In this document: piece after piece, positions 33,995 to 42,245 of the stretch
Layout of the letters: each line of letters opens with the position of its first letter
Position numbering within the stretch: the stretch's first letter is position 1
NCBI GenBank assembly: GCA_966212505.1
Contig: CBIHRS010000020.1
Span: 1 to 64,000 of the forward strand
Direction of reading: 5' to 3'
Source: CAMLIZ01 sp966212505
Lineage (GTDB): Bacteria > Pseudomonadota > Gammaproteobacteria > Burkholderiales > Burkholderiaceae_C
DNA length: 64,000 nt
Made by a program: the position numbers and the translations under genes
The notes under the pieces: model-generated
Told to the model about the DNA's origin: nothing
The model's database searches: none
Seen by the model: only the letters and a program-made list of their open reading frames with translations

Positions 33995-34747
33995 ATGCCC
34001 GTGCTGCCCATCCTCAACCTCTCCGCCTACAAATTCGTCACGATCGACGACCTGCCTGCCGTGCGCGAACGGCTGTTGAACGCAGCCATAGAGCGCGGGC
34101 TCAAGGGCACGGTGCTGCTGGCCGAAGAGGGCATCAACCTCTTCGTCGCCGGGCCCGAGATCGCGGTGCGCAGCTGGGTCGCCATCCTCCATGCCGATGC
34201 TCGCTTCGCCGGCATCGTGCCGAAGGAAAGCTTCAGTGCCGAGGTTCCGTTCAAGCGCATGCTGGTGAAGATCAAGCGCGAGATCATCCGCATGAACATG
34301 CCCGCCATCCGGCCCGAGCAGGGCCGCGCCCCGTCGGTCGCGCCGCGCACCCTAGCGCGCTGGCTCGCGCAGGGCCATGACGACGAAGGCCGGCCGGTGG
34401 TCACGCTCGACACGCGCAATGCCTTCGAGGTCGATGCCGGCGCATTCGACAACGCGATCGACTGGCGCATCGGCAAGTTCAGCGAGTTCCCCGCTGCATT
34501 GCAGGCGCATCGCGACGAACTGAAGGGCAAGACGGTGGTGAGCTACTGCACCGGCGGCATCCGCTGCGAGAAGGCCGCCATCGTGATGCAGGCGGCCGGG
34601 CTCGACAGCGTCTACCAGCTCGAAGGCGGCATCCTCAAGTACTTCGAGGAGACCGACGGCGCGCCGCACTGGCGCGGTGGCTGCTTCGTGTTCGATGAGC
34701 GCGTTGCGCTCGACCCCGCGCTGAAGCCCGCTGCGGCCGACGCATGA
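33995..34747 (+). CDS. trhO: tRNA uridine(34) hydroxylase, rhodanese-domain
   Basis: A 250-residue protein of the UPF0176/YceA family, now known to hydroxylate U34 of tRNA on the way to 5-methoxy- or carboxymethoxy-uridine. The N-terminal acylphosphatase-like domain (NLSAYKFVTIDDLPAVR, LKGTVLLAEEGINLFVAG) is followed by a rhodanese domain with the active-site Cys in VSYCTGGIRCEKA. Length is slightly short of the E. coli enzyme because the C-terminal Cys-rich extension is reduced. Its stop overlaps the next start by 4 bases. Confidence 0.9.
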   Translation: MPVLPILNLSAYKFVTIDDLPAVRERLLNAAIERGLKGTVLLAEEGINLFVAGPEIAVRSWVAILHADARFAGIVPKESFSAEVPFKRMLVKIKREIIRMNMPAIRPEQGRAPSVAPRTLARWLAQGHDDEGRPVVTLDTRNAFEVDAGAFDNAIDWRIGKFSEFPAALQAHRDELKGKTVVSYCTGGIRCEKAAIVMQAAGLDSVYQLEGGILKYFEETDGAPHWRGGCFVFDERVALDPALKPAAADA

Positions 34748-35685
34748 TCCATCCGCTGCAAAAAATCTTCGGGCTGCTGCTGGTCATCGCAGCGCTCGGC
34801 GTGGGCCTGAGCTATGCGCCCGACCGGCCGGTGCAGACGCTGGTCGCGCGCTGGGCGCCGCCGCCGTCCGACTTTCTCGAGCTCGACGGCCAGCTGGTGC
34901 ACTACCGCGACGAAGGCCCGCGCAGCGACCCGCTGCCGGTGGTGCTGGTCCATGGCACCGGCGACAGCCTGCACACCTGGCAGGGCTGGGCCGCGGCGCT
35001 GCGCGGTCAGCGGCGCGTGATCAGCTTCGACCTGCCCGGCTTCGGTCTCACCGGCCCCAGCCCGGCGGGCGACTACCGCGGCGACACCTATGCCCGCTTC
35101 GTGCTGGCACTGATGGATGCGCTGAAGGTGCAGCGCTTCGTCATCGGCGGCTGCTCGCTGGGCGGCGAAGTGGCCTGGCGCACCGCGGCGATGGCGCCGC
35201 AGCGTGTCGACCGGTTGATCCTGGTCGATGCTTCGGGCTACCCCTTCGTGCCGGAGCACATTCCCCTCGCCTTCCGGCTCGCGCGCATGCCGGTGGTCAA
35301 GCTGCTGGCCGGCTCGCTCACGCCGCGCAGCCTGGTCGACAGCAGCGCCCGCTCGGTGTTCGGCGATCCGGCCAAGGTGACACCGGCGCTGGTCGACCGC
35401 TACTACGAGCTGTCGCTGCGCGAAGGCAACCGCCATGCGCTGGTGCAGCGGCTGGAGTTGCTGGACAACGACTTCGCCACCGAACGCATCCGCACGCTGA
35501 AGCTGCCGACGCTGATCCTCTGGGGCGGGCGCGACCACCTGATTCCGCCGGCCAGCGCGCAGCGCTTCCATGCCGACATCGCCGGCAGCTCGCTGGTGAT
35601 GTTCGACACGCTGGGCCACGTGCCGCAGGAAGAAGACCCGCAGGCCTCTGTGCAGCCGGTGAAGGCTTTTCTCGGGCTGAGGTGA
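34744..35685 (+). CDS. Alpha/beta hydrolase
   Basis: A 313-residue alpha/beta-fold hydrolase with an N-terminal membrane anchor or signal (IFGLLLVIAALGVGLSYA). Motifs: oxyanion HGTGDSLHTW near residue 76, nucleophile elbow GGCSLGGE near 136, catalytic Asp in LWGGRDHLIPP near 263 and His in TLGHVPQEE near 292. It may hydrolyse an ester or lipid in the envelope; the substrate is unknown. It is coupled to trhO by an ATGA overlap. Confidence 0.87.
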   Translation: MIHPLQKIFGLLLVIAALGVGLSYAPDRPVQTLVARWAPPPSDFLELDGQLVHYRDEGPRSDPLPVVLVHGTGDSLHTWQGWAAALRGQRRVISFDLPGFGLTGPSPAGDYRGDTYARFVLALMDALKVQRFVIGGCSLGGEVAWRTAAMAPQRVDRLILVDASGYPFVPEHIPLAFRLARMPVVKLLAGSLTPRSLVDSSARSVFGDPAKVTPALVDRYYELSLREGNRHALVQRLELLDNDFATERIRTLKLPTLILWGGRDHLIPPASAQRFHADIAGSSLVMFDTLGHVPQEEDPQASVQPVKAFLGLR

Positions 35686-35711
35686 TCAGGCCTTCCTGAT
35701 CAGGCCTTCCT
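35684..35711. repeat. 14-bp direct tandem duplication
   Basis: GATCAGGCCTTCCT occurs twice back to back at the shared 3' end of two convergent genes. The second copy encodes the last codons and stop of the DUF599 gene, so the first is a spare copy of the same codons beyond the stop. Confidence 0.8.
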
Positions 35712-36413
35712 GTTGAGCACGCTCAGCACGTCGGAGTGGAACTCGCGCTGGTACAGCACGTAGACCACCGCGGCGGTGCCCAGCGCGAAGGCCAGCGGCG
35801 AGAAGAACCATGCGATCGCCGCGAACGACATGTAGTAGGCCCGCAACCCGTCGTTGAAGGTCTCGGCGGCCATCGCCATCACGCCGCCGGCCCGGTCGGC
35901 GAAGGCCTCGCGCGGCATCACGCCAGCGTCGAACTCATGCGGCTCCGGCGCGGCACCGATCAGCAGCGCGCCGAAGGTGTACTGCCGCATGCTCCAGGTG
36001 AAGCGGAAGAACGCGTAGATGAAGACCAGCAGCAGCAACAGCAGCTTCAGGTCGAACACCAGCGTGGTCGTGCGTGCAGCGAACGGCAGGTCGCGCACCA
36101 GCTCGGTGGCGCGCTCGGTGGCGCTCAGCAACGCCAGCAGGCCGCCGATGATCAGGATGGTGGTGGAGGCGAAGAAGCTCGGGCTGCTCGAGAGGTTTTG
36201 CACCACCACGCCGTCGACCACCCGCACCTCGCGCTTGGTGGTCTGCAGCATCCACTCCCAGCGGATGCGGTTGGTCGACGCGAGGATCGACGGCTTCACC
36301 GCCGCGCGCCGATGCGCGAAGGTGGCATAGCCGATCCAGCCGACGAAGAACCACACCACCGCTGCCCAGTCGTACCAGGGCAGCAGCCGCATCAGATCGA
36401 GCGCCTTGTCCAT
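35700..36413 (-). CDS. DUF599 family integral membrane protein
   Basis: A 237-residue membrane protein with about four hydrophobic helices (WAAVVWFFVGWIGYATF, ILIIGGLLALL, LLLLLLVFIYAFFRFTW, SFAAIAWFFSPLAFALGTAAVVYVLY). It matches DUF599, whose conserved Arg/Trp region is seen in TNRIRWEWMLQTTKREVRVVD. Function is unknown. It begins 33 bases after the flavodoxin-like gene's stop on the same strand. Confidence 0.83.
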   Translation of the reverse strand: MDKALDLMRLLPWYDWAAVVWFFVGWIGYATFAHRRAAVKPSILASTNRIRWEWMLQTTKREVRVVDGVVVQNLSSSPSFFASTTILIIGGLLALLSATERATELVRDLPFAARTTTLVFDLKLLLLLLVFIYAFFRFTWSMRQYTFGALLIGAAPEPHEFDAGVMPREAFADRAGGVMAMAAETFNDGLRAYYMSFAAIAWFFSPLAFALGTAAVVYVLYQREFHSDVLSVLNRKA

Positions 36414-36446
36414 GGGCCGCGACTTTAGCGCGGCGCCATGATCGGG

Positions 36447-37004
36447 TCAGCGGTTCCAGCGCGCCGACGCTTCCTTGACCCGCCGGCCGAACTGTTTCGC
36501 CGTCTCGATGTCGCCCGGCACCATCTCCTCGGCCGAGGCGTCGACCGGCGTGGTCGTCATCAGCCCGGCAAAGCCGCCCACGTAGTTGAGGTCGTTGCGC
36601 GTCGAGGCCTTGAGGTTGGACGGCATCATGCCGCTGCCGACCCAGGCCATGCTCAGCTGCTGCGACAGCGTGAACAGGTAGTGGATGGTCGAGAGCTTGT
36701 CGCCGTTCATCGTGCCGGAGTTGGTGAAGCCGGCGGCCAGCTTGTCTTTCCAGCCCTGCTGCATCCACACCTTGGAGGTGGCATCGGCAAACTTCTTGAA
36801 CTGCCACGACGGGCCGCCCATGTAGGTCGGCGTGCCGAACACGATGGTGCCGGCCGCGGCCAGCTTGTCCCATGCGCCATCGGGCAGGTTGCCTTCGGCG
36901 TCGATCGCCAGCAACTCGCCGCCCGAGGTCTCGGCGACCGCCTCGGCGATCTTCTTCGTGTGGCCGTAGCCGCTGTGGTAGACGATGACGATGGAGGAGC
37001 TCAT
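36447..37004 (-). CDS. Flavodoxin-family NAD(P)H:quinone oxidoreductase (WrbA-like)
   Basis: A 185-residue flavoprotein. The FMN phosphate loop is YHSGYGHTKKIAEAV at the N-terminus, the second flavin loop is GTPTYMGGPSWQFKKF, and the third region is TNSGTMNGDKLSTIHYLF. WrbA-like enzymes reduce quinones by two electrons and protect against redox stress. It lies 36 bases after pirin on the same strand with an AAGGA ribosome site, so pirin and this enzyme are probably one stress-response operon. Confidence 0.88.
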   Translation of the reverse strand: MSSSIVIVYHSGYGHTKKIAEAVAETSGGELLAIDAEGNLPDGAWDKLAAAGTIVFGTPTYMGGPSWQFKKFADATSKVWMQQGWKDKLAAGFTNSGTMNGDKLSTIHYLFTLSQQLSMAWVGSGMMPSNLKASTRNDLNYVGGFAGLMTTTPVDASAEEMVPGDIETAKQFGRRVKEASARWNR

Positions 37005-37040
37005 GGTCGGGTCTTTCCTTCCTGGGGTTGAGGCTGAAGA

Positions 37041-37742
37041 TCAGGGCGCGAGGTCGAACACCAGCACCTCGGCCGAACGGCCGCCGTCGAGCACGAGGCG
37101 GGATTCCTTCGCGAGCTGCGCCGCATCGCCGGCGCGAAGCAGTTCACCGTTGGCGCGCAGGCTGCCGCGCACCACGTGCACATAGGCCAGCCGCGCCGGG
37201 TCGAGCGCGAGCTCGGCACGCTCGTCGCCATCGAACAGGCCGGCGCGGATGGCGGCATCGGCATGCAGCCGCAGCGAGCCTTCGCGCCCGTCCGGCGAGG
37301 CCACCAGGCACAGCCGGCCGCGCTTTGTCGCTTCCTCGAAATGCTTCTGCTCATAGCCCGGCGCAATGCCCTCCTCGTCGGGCAGGATCCAGATCTGCAG
37401 GAAATGCGTGGTCTGGTCGGGCGCGTGGTTGAACTCGCTGTGGCGCACGCCGGTGCCGGCGCTCATGCGCTGCACGTCGCCCGGCACGATGGCGGTGCCG
37501 TTGCCCATGCTGTCCTTGTGGGCGAGCGCGCCTTCCAGCACGTAGCTGACGATCTCCATGTCGCGATGGCCGTGCGTGCCGAAGCCAGTGCCCGGCGCGA
37601 TGCGGTCCTCGTTGATCACACGCAGGTTGCCGAAGCCCATGCGCGACGGCGCGTAGTAGTCGGCGAACGAGAAGCTGTGGTACGACTTGAGCCAGCCATG
37701 ATCGGCAAAGCCCCGGTCTTCGGCGCGGTGGATGTGAAGCAT
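37041..37742 (-). CDS. Pirin family protein
   Basis: A 233-residue bicupin of the YhaK/pirin type. The first cupin carries the metal ligands (GTHGHRDMEIVSYVLEGAL, with HxH and Glu, and later GTGVRHSEFNH). The second cupin is degenerate. Bacterial pirins include quercetinases and redox sensors; the exact role is open. The start ATG at 37742 has GGAG 5 bases before it. Divergent from a LysR gene, a typical regulator-target layout. Confidence 0.92.
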   Translation of the reverse strand: MLHIHRAEDRGFADHGWLKSYHSFSFADYYAPSRMGFGNLRVINEDRIAPGTGFGTHGHRDMEIVSYVLEGALAHKDSMGNGTAIVPGDVQRMSAGTGVRHSEFNHAPDQTTHFLQIWILPDEEGIAPGYEQKHFEEATKRGRLCLVASPDGREGSLRLHADAAIRAGLFDGDERAELALDPARLAYVHVVRGSLRANGELLRAGDAAQLAKESRLVLDGGRSAEVLVFDLAP

Positions 37743-37800
37743 CGTGATCTCCTTGCCGATCCACTGTAGGCAAGCAGGCCACCCGGCATGGCGCGCCCGC

Positions 37801-37817
37801 TTGAAACGAGCATTCAA
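37801..37817. promoter_or_regulatory. Likely LysR-type operator between pirin and its divergent regulator
   Basis: TTGAA, 7 bases, TTCAA: an interrupted palindrome of the T-N11-A class in the 88-base gap, 13 bases before the LysR start. It suits autorepression of the regulator and control of pirin. Confidence 0.55.
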
Positions 37818-37830
37818 ATAAGATGAAGCC

Positions 37831-38823
37831 ATGCCCGACCGCCACCATGCCCTCACGCCCGAAGCGCTCGCGATGATGGACACCATCGCTCGTACCGGCA
37901 GCTTCGCCGCCGCCGCGCGCGAGCTCGGCAAGGTGCCCTCGGCGCTGACCTACAGCGTGCGCCAGCTCGAGGATGCACTCGACGTGCTGCTGTTCGACCG
38001 GCGCTCGCGCCAGGCCCAGCTCACCGCGGCCGGCGAAGAGTTGCTCAACGAGGGCCGGCGCCTGCTGGCCGAGATGGAAGCGGTGGCCAACCGCGTCAAG
38101 CGCGTGTCCACCGGCTGGGAGACGCAGCTGACCATCGCCTACGACGGCGCGCTGTCGCGGCTGACGATGTTCGAGCTGTGCGAAGCCTTCTTCGCGCTGC
38201 GGCCCGAAGGCCACGAGAACGGCCCCGGCACGCGGCTGCGCCTGCGCACCGAGATCATGACCGGCGTGTGGGATGCACTGCTGTCGGGCCATGCCGACCT
38301 CGCGATCGGCGCGTTCACCGATGTGCAGGTGCCGGCCGGCTTCGAGGCGCGCCCGCTCGGCGAGGTCGACTTCGTGTTCGCCGTGGCGCCGCATCATCCG
38401 CTGGCCTCGCATGAAGGCCCGATCACCGACACCGAGCTGCTGAAGCACCGGGCGGTGGCGGTGGCCGACAGCACCCAGCGCCTCTCGCCGCGCACCGTGA
38501 ACCTGCTCCCGGGACAGGACGTGTTCACCGTCGGCAGCGTGCAGGCCAAGATCGAGGCGCAGGTGCGTTGCCTGGGCTGCGGCTTCGTGCCGGAGCCGGT
38601 GGCGCGCGAGCACATCCGGGCCGGCCGGCTGGTGGTCAAAGACATCGCCCGGCCGCGGCTGCAGGCCCGGATGGCCTATGCCTGGCGCGCATCGGCCGCG
38701 CCTCAGCCGCGCAAGGCGCCGCAAGGCCTGGCGCTGCAGTGGTGGCTGCAGCAGCTGGAAAGCCCGGCCACGCAGCGCGCGCTGCTGGAGCATCACAGCG
38801 GCCTGCCGGCGGCGATCGATTGA
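37831..38823 (+). CDS. LysR-family transcriptional regulator, divergent from pirin
   Basis: A 330-residue regulator. Winged helix at about residues 8-70 (ALAMMDTIARTGSFAAAARELG, PSALTYSVRQLEDALDVLLFDRR). The effector domain follows (IAYDGALSRLTMF, GHADLAIGAF). The layout of LysR next to pirin and a quinone reductase is common in betaproteobacteria and suggests control by oxidative or electrophile signals. The next gene, gluQ, starts at the last base of its stop codon. Confidence 0.92.
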   Translation: MPDRHHALTPEALAMMDTIARTGSFAAAARELGKVPSALTYSVRQLEDALDVLLFDRRSRQAQLTAAGEELLNEGRRLLAEMEAVANRVKRVSTGWETQLTIAYDGALSRLTMFELCEAFFALRPEGHENGPGTRLRLRTEIMTGVWDALLSGHADLAIGAFTDVQVPAGFEARPLGEVDFVFAVAPHHPLASHEGPITDTELLKHRAVAVADSTQRLSPRTVNLLPGQDVFTVGSVQAKIEAQVRCLGCGFVPEPVAREHIRAGRLVVKDIARPRLQARMAYAWRASAAPQPRKAPQGLALQWWLQQLESPATQRALLEHHSGLPAAID

Positions 38824-39713
38824 TGAATCACCGGCCCACCGGGCGCTTCGCGCCCTCGCCCACCGGTCCGCTGCACCGGGGCTCGCTGGTCGCCGCGCTG
38901 GCGAGCTGGCTCGACGCGCGCGCCCAAGGCGGCCGCTGGCTGGTGCGCATCGAGGACGTCGACACGCCGCGCTGCGTGCCCGGTGCCGACCACGAGATCC
39001 TGCGCCAGCTCGAGGTGCTGGGCCTGCAGCCCGATGAGCCGCCGGTGTGGCAATCGGCTCGCAGCGCCCTCTACGAGCGAGCCCTCGCACAACTGCAGGC
39101 CCAGGGCGATGCCTATGGCTGCGCCTGCACCCGCAAGGAGATCGAGCTGGCGCTGCTGGCCGCAGGCCATCCGCACGAACGGCACCATGAGCTGGTGTAC
39201 CCCGGCACCTGCCGCGACGGTCTGAATGGAAAGCCGGCGCGCGCATGGCGCGTGCGCTGCGGCGACGAAGCCCATCCGGTCGTCATCGACTGGCACGACC
39301 GTCGGCTCGGCCAGCAGCGGCAGGACGTGACGCACGAGGTCGGCGATTTCGTCATCCGCCGCGCCGACGGCCTCTGGGCCTACCAGCTCGCGGTGGTGGT
39401 CGACGATGCCGAGCAGCACGTCACCCACGTCGTGCGCGGCGAGGACCTGGCCGACAACACCGCACGCCAGATCCACCTGCAGCACCGGCTCGGCCTGCCG
39501 ACGCCGAGCTACCTGCACACGCCGCTGGTACTCGACGAGCGCGGCGACAAGCTCTCGAAGCAGCATGGCGCGCCGCCGCTCGATCTTGCCGACCCGCTGG
39601 CGGCGCTGCGCGAGGCGGCCATCGTGCTGTCGCTGCCCGACCTGCCCGCCGCGAGCCTCCCCGACTGGCTGGCACAGGCCGTCACAGCTTGGGCAAAGCG
39701 ATGGGTGGCATGA
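38823..39713 (+). CDS. gluQ: Glutamyl-Q tRNA(Asp) synthetase
   Basis: A 296-residue truncated glutamyl-tRNA synthetase lacking the anticodon-binding domain; it attaches glutamate to queuosine in tRNA-Asp. The HIGH-like motif is FAPSPTGPLHRGSL, the KMSKS-like motif is DKLSKQHG, and zinc ligands are seen in CACTRKE, then YPGTC. Length matches the family. It overlaps the LysR stop by one base (TGATG). Confidence 0.94.
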   Translation: MNHRPTGRFAPSPTGPLHRGSLVAALASWLDARAQGGRWLVRIEDVDTPRCVPGADHEILRQLEVLGLQPDEPPVWQSARSALYERALAQLQAQGDAYGCACTRKEIELALLAAGHPHERHHELVYPGTCRDGLNGKPARAWRVRCGDEAHPVVIDWHDRRLGQQRQDVTHEVGDFVIRRADGLWAYQLAVVVDDAEQHVTHVVRGEDLADNTARQIHLQHRLGLPTPSYLHTPLVLDERGDKLSKQHGAPPLDLADPLAALREAAIVLSLPDLPAASLPDWLAQAVTAWAKRWVA

Positions 39714-39750
39714 TGCGCGGCTTCTCTCTACCCAGAACAGGAGCGCACGC

Positions 39751-40110
39751 ATGACCACCACCACGCCCTCGGGCCTGCAATACGAAGACACCACCGTCGG
39801 CCAGGGCGCCGAGGCCAAGGCCGGCCGCGACGTGCGCGTGCACTACACCGGCTGGCTGCACGATGCCGCAGCGCCCAATCAGCGCGGCCGCAAGTTCGAT
39901 TCGAGCAAGGATCGCAACGACCCCTTCGAGTTCTCGCTCGGCGCCGGCATGGTGATCAAGGGCTGGGACGAAGGCGTGCAGGGCATGAAGGTCGGCGGCA
40001 CCCGCGTGCTGACGATTCCGCCGCAGCTGGGCTACGGCGCACGCGGCGCCGGCGGCGTGATCCCGCCGAATGCGACGCTCGTGTTCGAAGTGGAGCTGCT
40101 GCAGGCCTGA
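39751..40110 (+). CDS. FKBP-type peptidyl-prolyl isomerase
   Basis: A 119-residue single-domain cytoplasmic FKBP. It has VRVHYTGWLHD, FDSSKDRNDPFEFSLGAG, VIKGWDEGVQGMKVGGTR and the closing PPNATLVFEVELLQ, the full set of active-site segments. An AGGAG ribosome site is 8 bases before the ATG. A terminator shared with the convergent helicase gene follows. Confidence 0.95.
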   Translation: MTTTTPSGLQYEDTTVGQGAEAKAGRDVRVHYTGWLHDAAAPNQRGRKFDSSKDRNDPFEFSLGAGMVIKGWDEGVQGMKVGGTRVLTIPPQLGYGARGAGGVIPPNATLVFEVELLQA

Positions 40111-40130
40111 TCGGCGTCGCTTCGCCAAGA

Positions 40131-40160
40131 AAAAAGGGCCTGCGACTGCAGGCCCTTTTC
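40131..40160. terminator. Bidirectional rho-independent terminator
   Basis: AAAAGGGCCTGC and GCAGGCCCTTTT pair across GACT. A-tract on one side and T-tract on the other let it serve both the FKBP gene and the convergent RNA helicase gene. Confidence 0.9.
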
Positions 40161-40178
40161 ATTGGCTGAACGGGAGGC

Positions 40179-41750
40179 TCAGCGACCGAAGCCGCCCTGG
40201 CGCGGACGCTGCGGCTTACCGAAACCGCCGCCACTCTTGCGCGGGCCGTTGTTGGCCTTGCGCTCGAACGGTGCGCGGTCATGGCGCGGCGCGAACCCCT
40301 CGCCGCTGCGGGGCGCAAAGCCCTCGCGGCGACGCTCGCCGAAGCCGCCGCCCTCCTGCGGGCGATGGCCCTGGCCGAAGCCTTCACCCTGGCGAGGCGC
40401 GAAGCCTTCCTTGTGGCGCGGCGCGAAACCGTCGTCGCGACGCGGCGGGAAGCCATCGTGGCGCGGCGCAAAGCTCTTGCCACCATGCGCGGGCTTGCCG
40501 CCGCGGTAGCCCGGCTTGCCGCCGAACGACTTGCCGTTGCCGCCACGGCCCTGCGGCGGGCCGGCGAAGATGCGCGGCTCGGGCTGCTTGGGCTCCAGGC
40601 CGGTGACCTGCGCCACCGGGATCTGCTGCGTGGTGAACTGCTGGATGCGCTTGATCATCAGCAGGTCGCGGCGCTCGGCCAGCGTCACCGCCAGGCCCGA
40701 GCGGCCGGCGCGGCCGGTGCGGCCGATGCGGTGCACGTAGTCCTCGGCCTTCATCGGCAGGCCGTAGTTGATCACGTGGCTGATGGTCGGCACGTCGATG
40801 CCGCGGGCGGCCACGTCGGTGGCCACCAGCACGCGCAGCTGCTTCATGCGCAGGCCCTGCAGCACGCGGTTGCGGCGGCCCTGCGGCATGCCGCCGTGCA
40901 GCGAGGCCACGGCATGGCCCATGTCGGCCAGGCGGTCGGCCAGCCAGTCGGCATCGCGCTGGGTGCTGGTGAACACCACCGCCTGCTCCATGTCCTTCTC
41001 GGTCAGCAGGTGGTCAAGCAGCGCATCCTTGTGGCGGGCGTCGTCGGCCCAGTGCAGGCGCTGCTCGATGTTCTCGTGCGTGTCGGTATGGGATGCGACG
41101 GCGATGGTCTTCGCGGTGTCCTTCAGCAGCTCCTCGGCAAGGCGGCCGACATGGCCGGCGAAGGTGGCGCTGTACATCACGGTCTGGCGCGCTTGCGGCG
41201 TCTGTTCGGCGATGTGGTGGATGTCTTCGATGAAGCCCATGTCCAGCATGCGGTCGGCCTCGTCGAGCACCAGCATCTCGATGTTGTCGAGCACGGCCTT
41301 GCCGCTGCCGAGGTGGTCGATCAGGCGACCGGGCGTGGCGATCAGCACGTCGAGCGGGCCGCGCAGCGCCTTCAGTTGCGCGCCGTAGGGCACGCCGCCG
41401 ACGACGGTGGCCACGCGCAGGCCCTGCACATGGCGGCCGTAGGTCATCGTGGCCTTGGCCACCTGCAGCGCCAGTTCACGGGTGGGCGTCAGCACCAGCA
41501 CGCGCGGGCCGTGCACCACGCCCTTCTCGCGGCGCTTGCTGTTGTCGCCGCGGGCGGCGAGCACGCGGTGCAGTGCCGGCAGCACGAACGAGGCGGTCTT
41601 GCCGCTGCCGGTGGACGAGGACACGCGCAGGTCGTGGCCCTCGAGCGCCGGCGGAATGGCCTGCGACTGCACTTCGGTGGCGTTCTCGTAGCCGGCATCG
41701 GCAACGGCGCGCACCAGCGCGGGATTCAGGCCCAGTGATTCGAAACTCAT
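40179..41750 (-). CDS. rhlE: DEAD-box ATP-dependent RNA helicase RhlE-like
   Basis: A 523-residue helicase. Q motif at LGLNPALVRAVADAGYENATEVQSQAIP; motif I STGSGKTASF; Ia PTRELALQV; II VLDEADRML; III SATF; the second RecA domain has VFTSTQ, ATDVAARGIDV and HRIGRTGRAG. From about residue 400 the tail is low-complexity and basic, with repeated DGFAPRH/EGFAPRQ-type units, likely binding RNA nonspecifically. It helps unwind RNA in ribosome assembly, decay or cold. The ATG at 41750 follows GAAGAGAG. The leader is long (see upstream region). Confidence 0.93.
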   Translation of the reverse strand: MSFESLGLNPALVRAVADAGYENATEVQSQAIPPALEGHDLRVSSSTGSGKTASFVLPALHRVLAARGDNSKRREKGVVHGPRVLVLTPTRELALQVAKATMTYGRHVQGLRVATVVGGVPYGAQLKALRGPLDVLIATPGRLIDHLGSGKAVLDNIEMLVLDEADRMLDMGFIEDIHHIAEQTPQARQTVMYSATFAGHVGRLAEELLKDTAKTIAVASHTDTHENIEQRLHWADDARHKDALLDHLLTEKDMEQAVVFTSTQRDADWLADRLADMGHAVASLHGGMPQGRRNRVLQGLRMKQLRVLVATDVAARGIDVPTISHVINYGLPMKAEDYVHRIGRTGRAGRSGLAVTLAERRDLLMIKRIQQFTTQQIPVAQVTGLEPKQPEPRIFAGPPQGRGGNGKSFGGKPGYRGGKPAHGGKSFAPRHDGFPPRRDDGFAPRHKEGFAPRQGEGFGQGHRPQEGGGFGERRREGFAPRSGEGFAPRHDRAPFERKANNGPRKSGGGFGKPQRPRQGGFGR

Positions 41751-42245
41751 GACTCTCTTCTCTCGAACAAGGCGGGGCCGGCACGCCGAAGGCACGCCAT
41801 ATGGCACCCGCAGGCGAACACAACAGGTTCACCAGGGTGAAGTCGCTTTGAAAGGAATGCGCTGTCCCGTGCGCAGCACGGGGGTGGAACGGTCCTCGCG
41901 ACGGCATCGCCGCCAACCGGTTCCACAGGGGAATTCGAGACAAGCCGCGCGGCAGGATCCGCGGGAAGCATCGAAGAGGTCAGAGGGGATGAACGAACCG
42001 GCTTTGAAAGCCAGCCCGCGATTGTAGCCCGGATCCCGGAAAAACCCTAATCGGCGCTGGACGCGCTACACTGCGCGCCCGGTCGGCAGTTCACCCAGGC
42101 GTTGCCGCGCGGCCAGTCCGCGAGCTAAACCTGCCTTCATACCCACCATCGAAGTTCACGTTGATGCGTGCGCCTTCGCTGGAAGACGGCAACCCCCAGC
42201 GCCCTCTCACCGAGGAGCCAGGCCCACGCGAGACGGAGATCTTCG
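41751..42245. other. Long intergenic region: helicase leader and divergent promoter zone
   Basis: On the minus strand an extended -10 box GGCTACAAT (-10 at 42026-42021) would give the helicase a leader of about 265 bases. That leader has a CCCGTGC/GCACGGG hairpin (41866-41882) and a longer stem GTGGAAC/GTTCCAC (41884-41926). Such structured leaders are usual for cold-regulated helicases. On the plus strand TACACT at 42067-42072 is a possible -10 for the downstream DUF2087 gene. No coding frame is convincing here. Confidence 0.5.

Noticed and set aside
30191..34747. 1518-codon plus-strand frame spanning dnaE
   Set aside because: Only the last 250 codons (trhO, from 33995) are real; the rest is antisense to dnaE and has no conserved motif.
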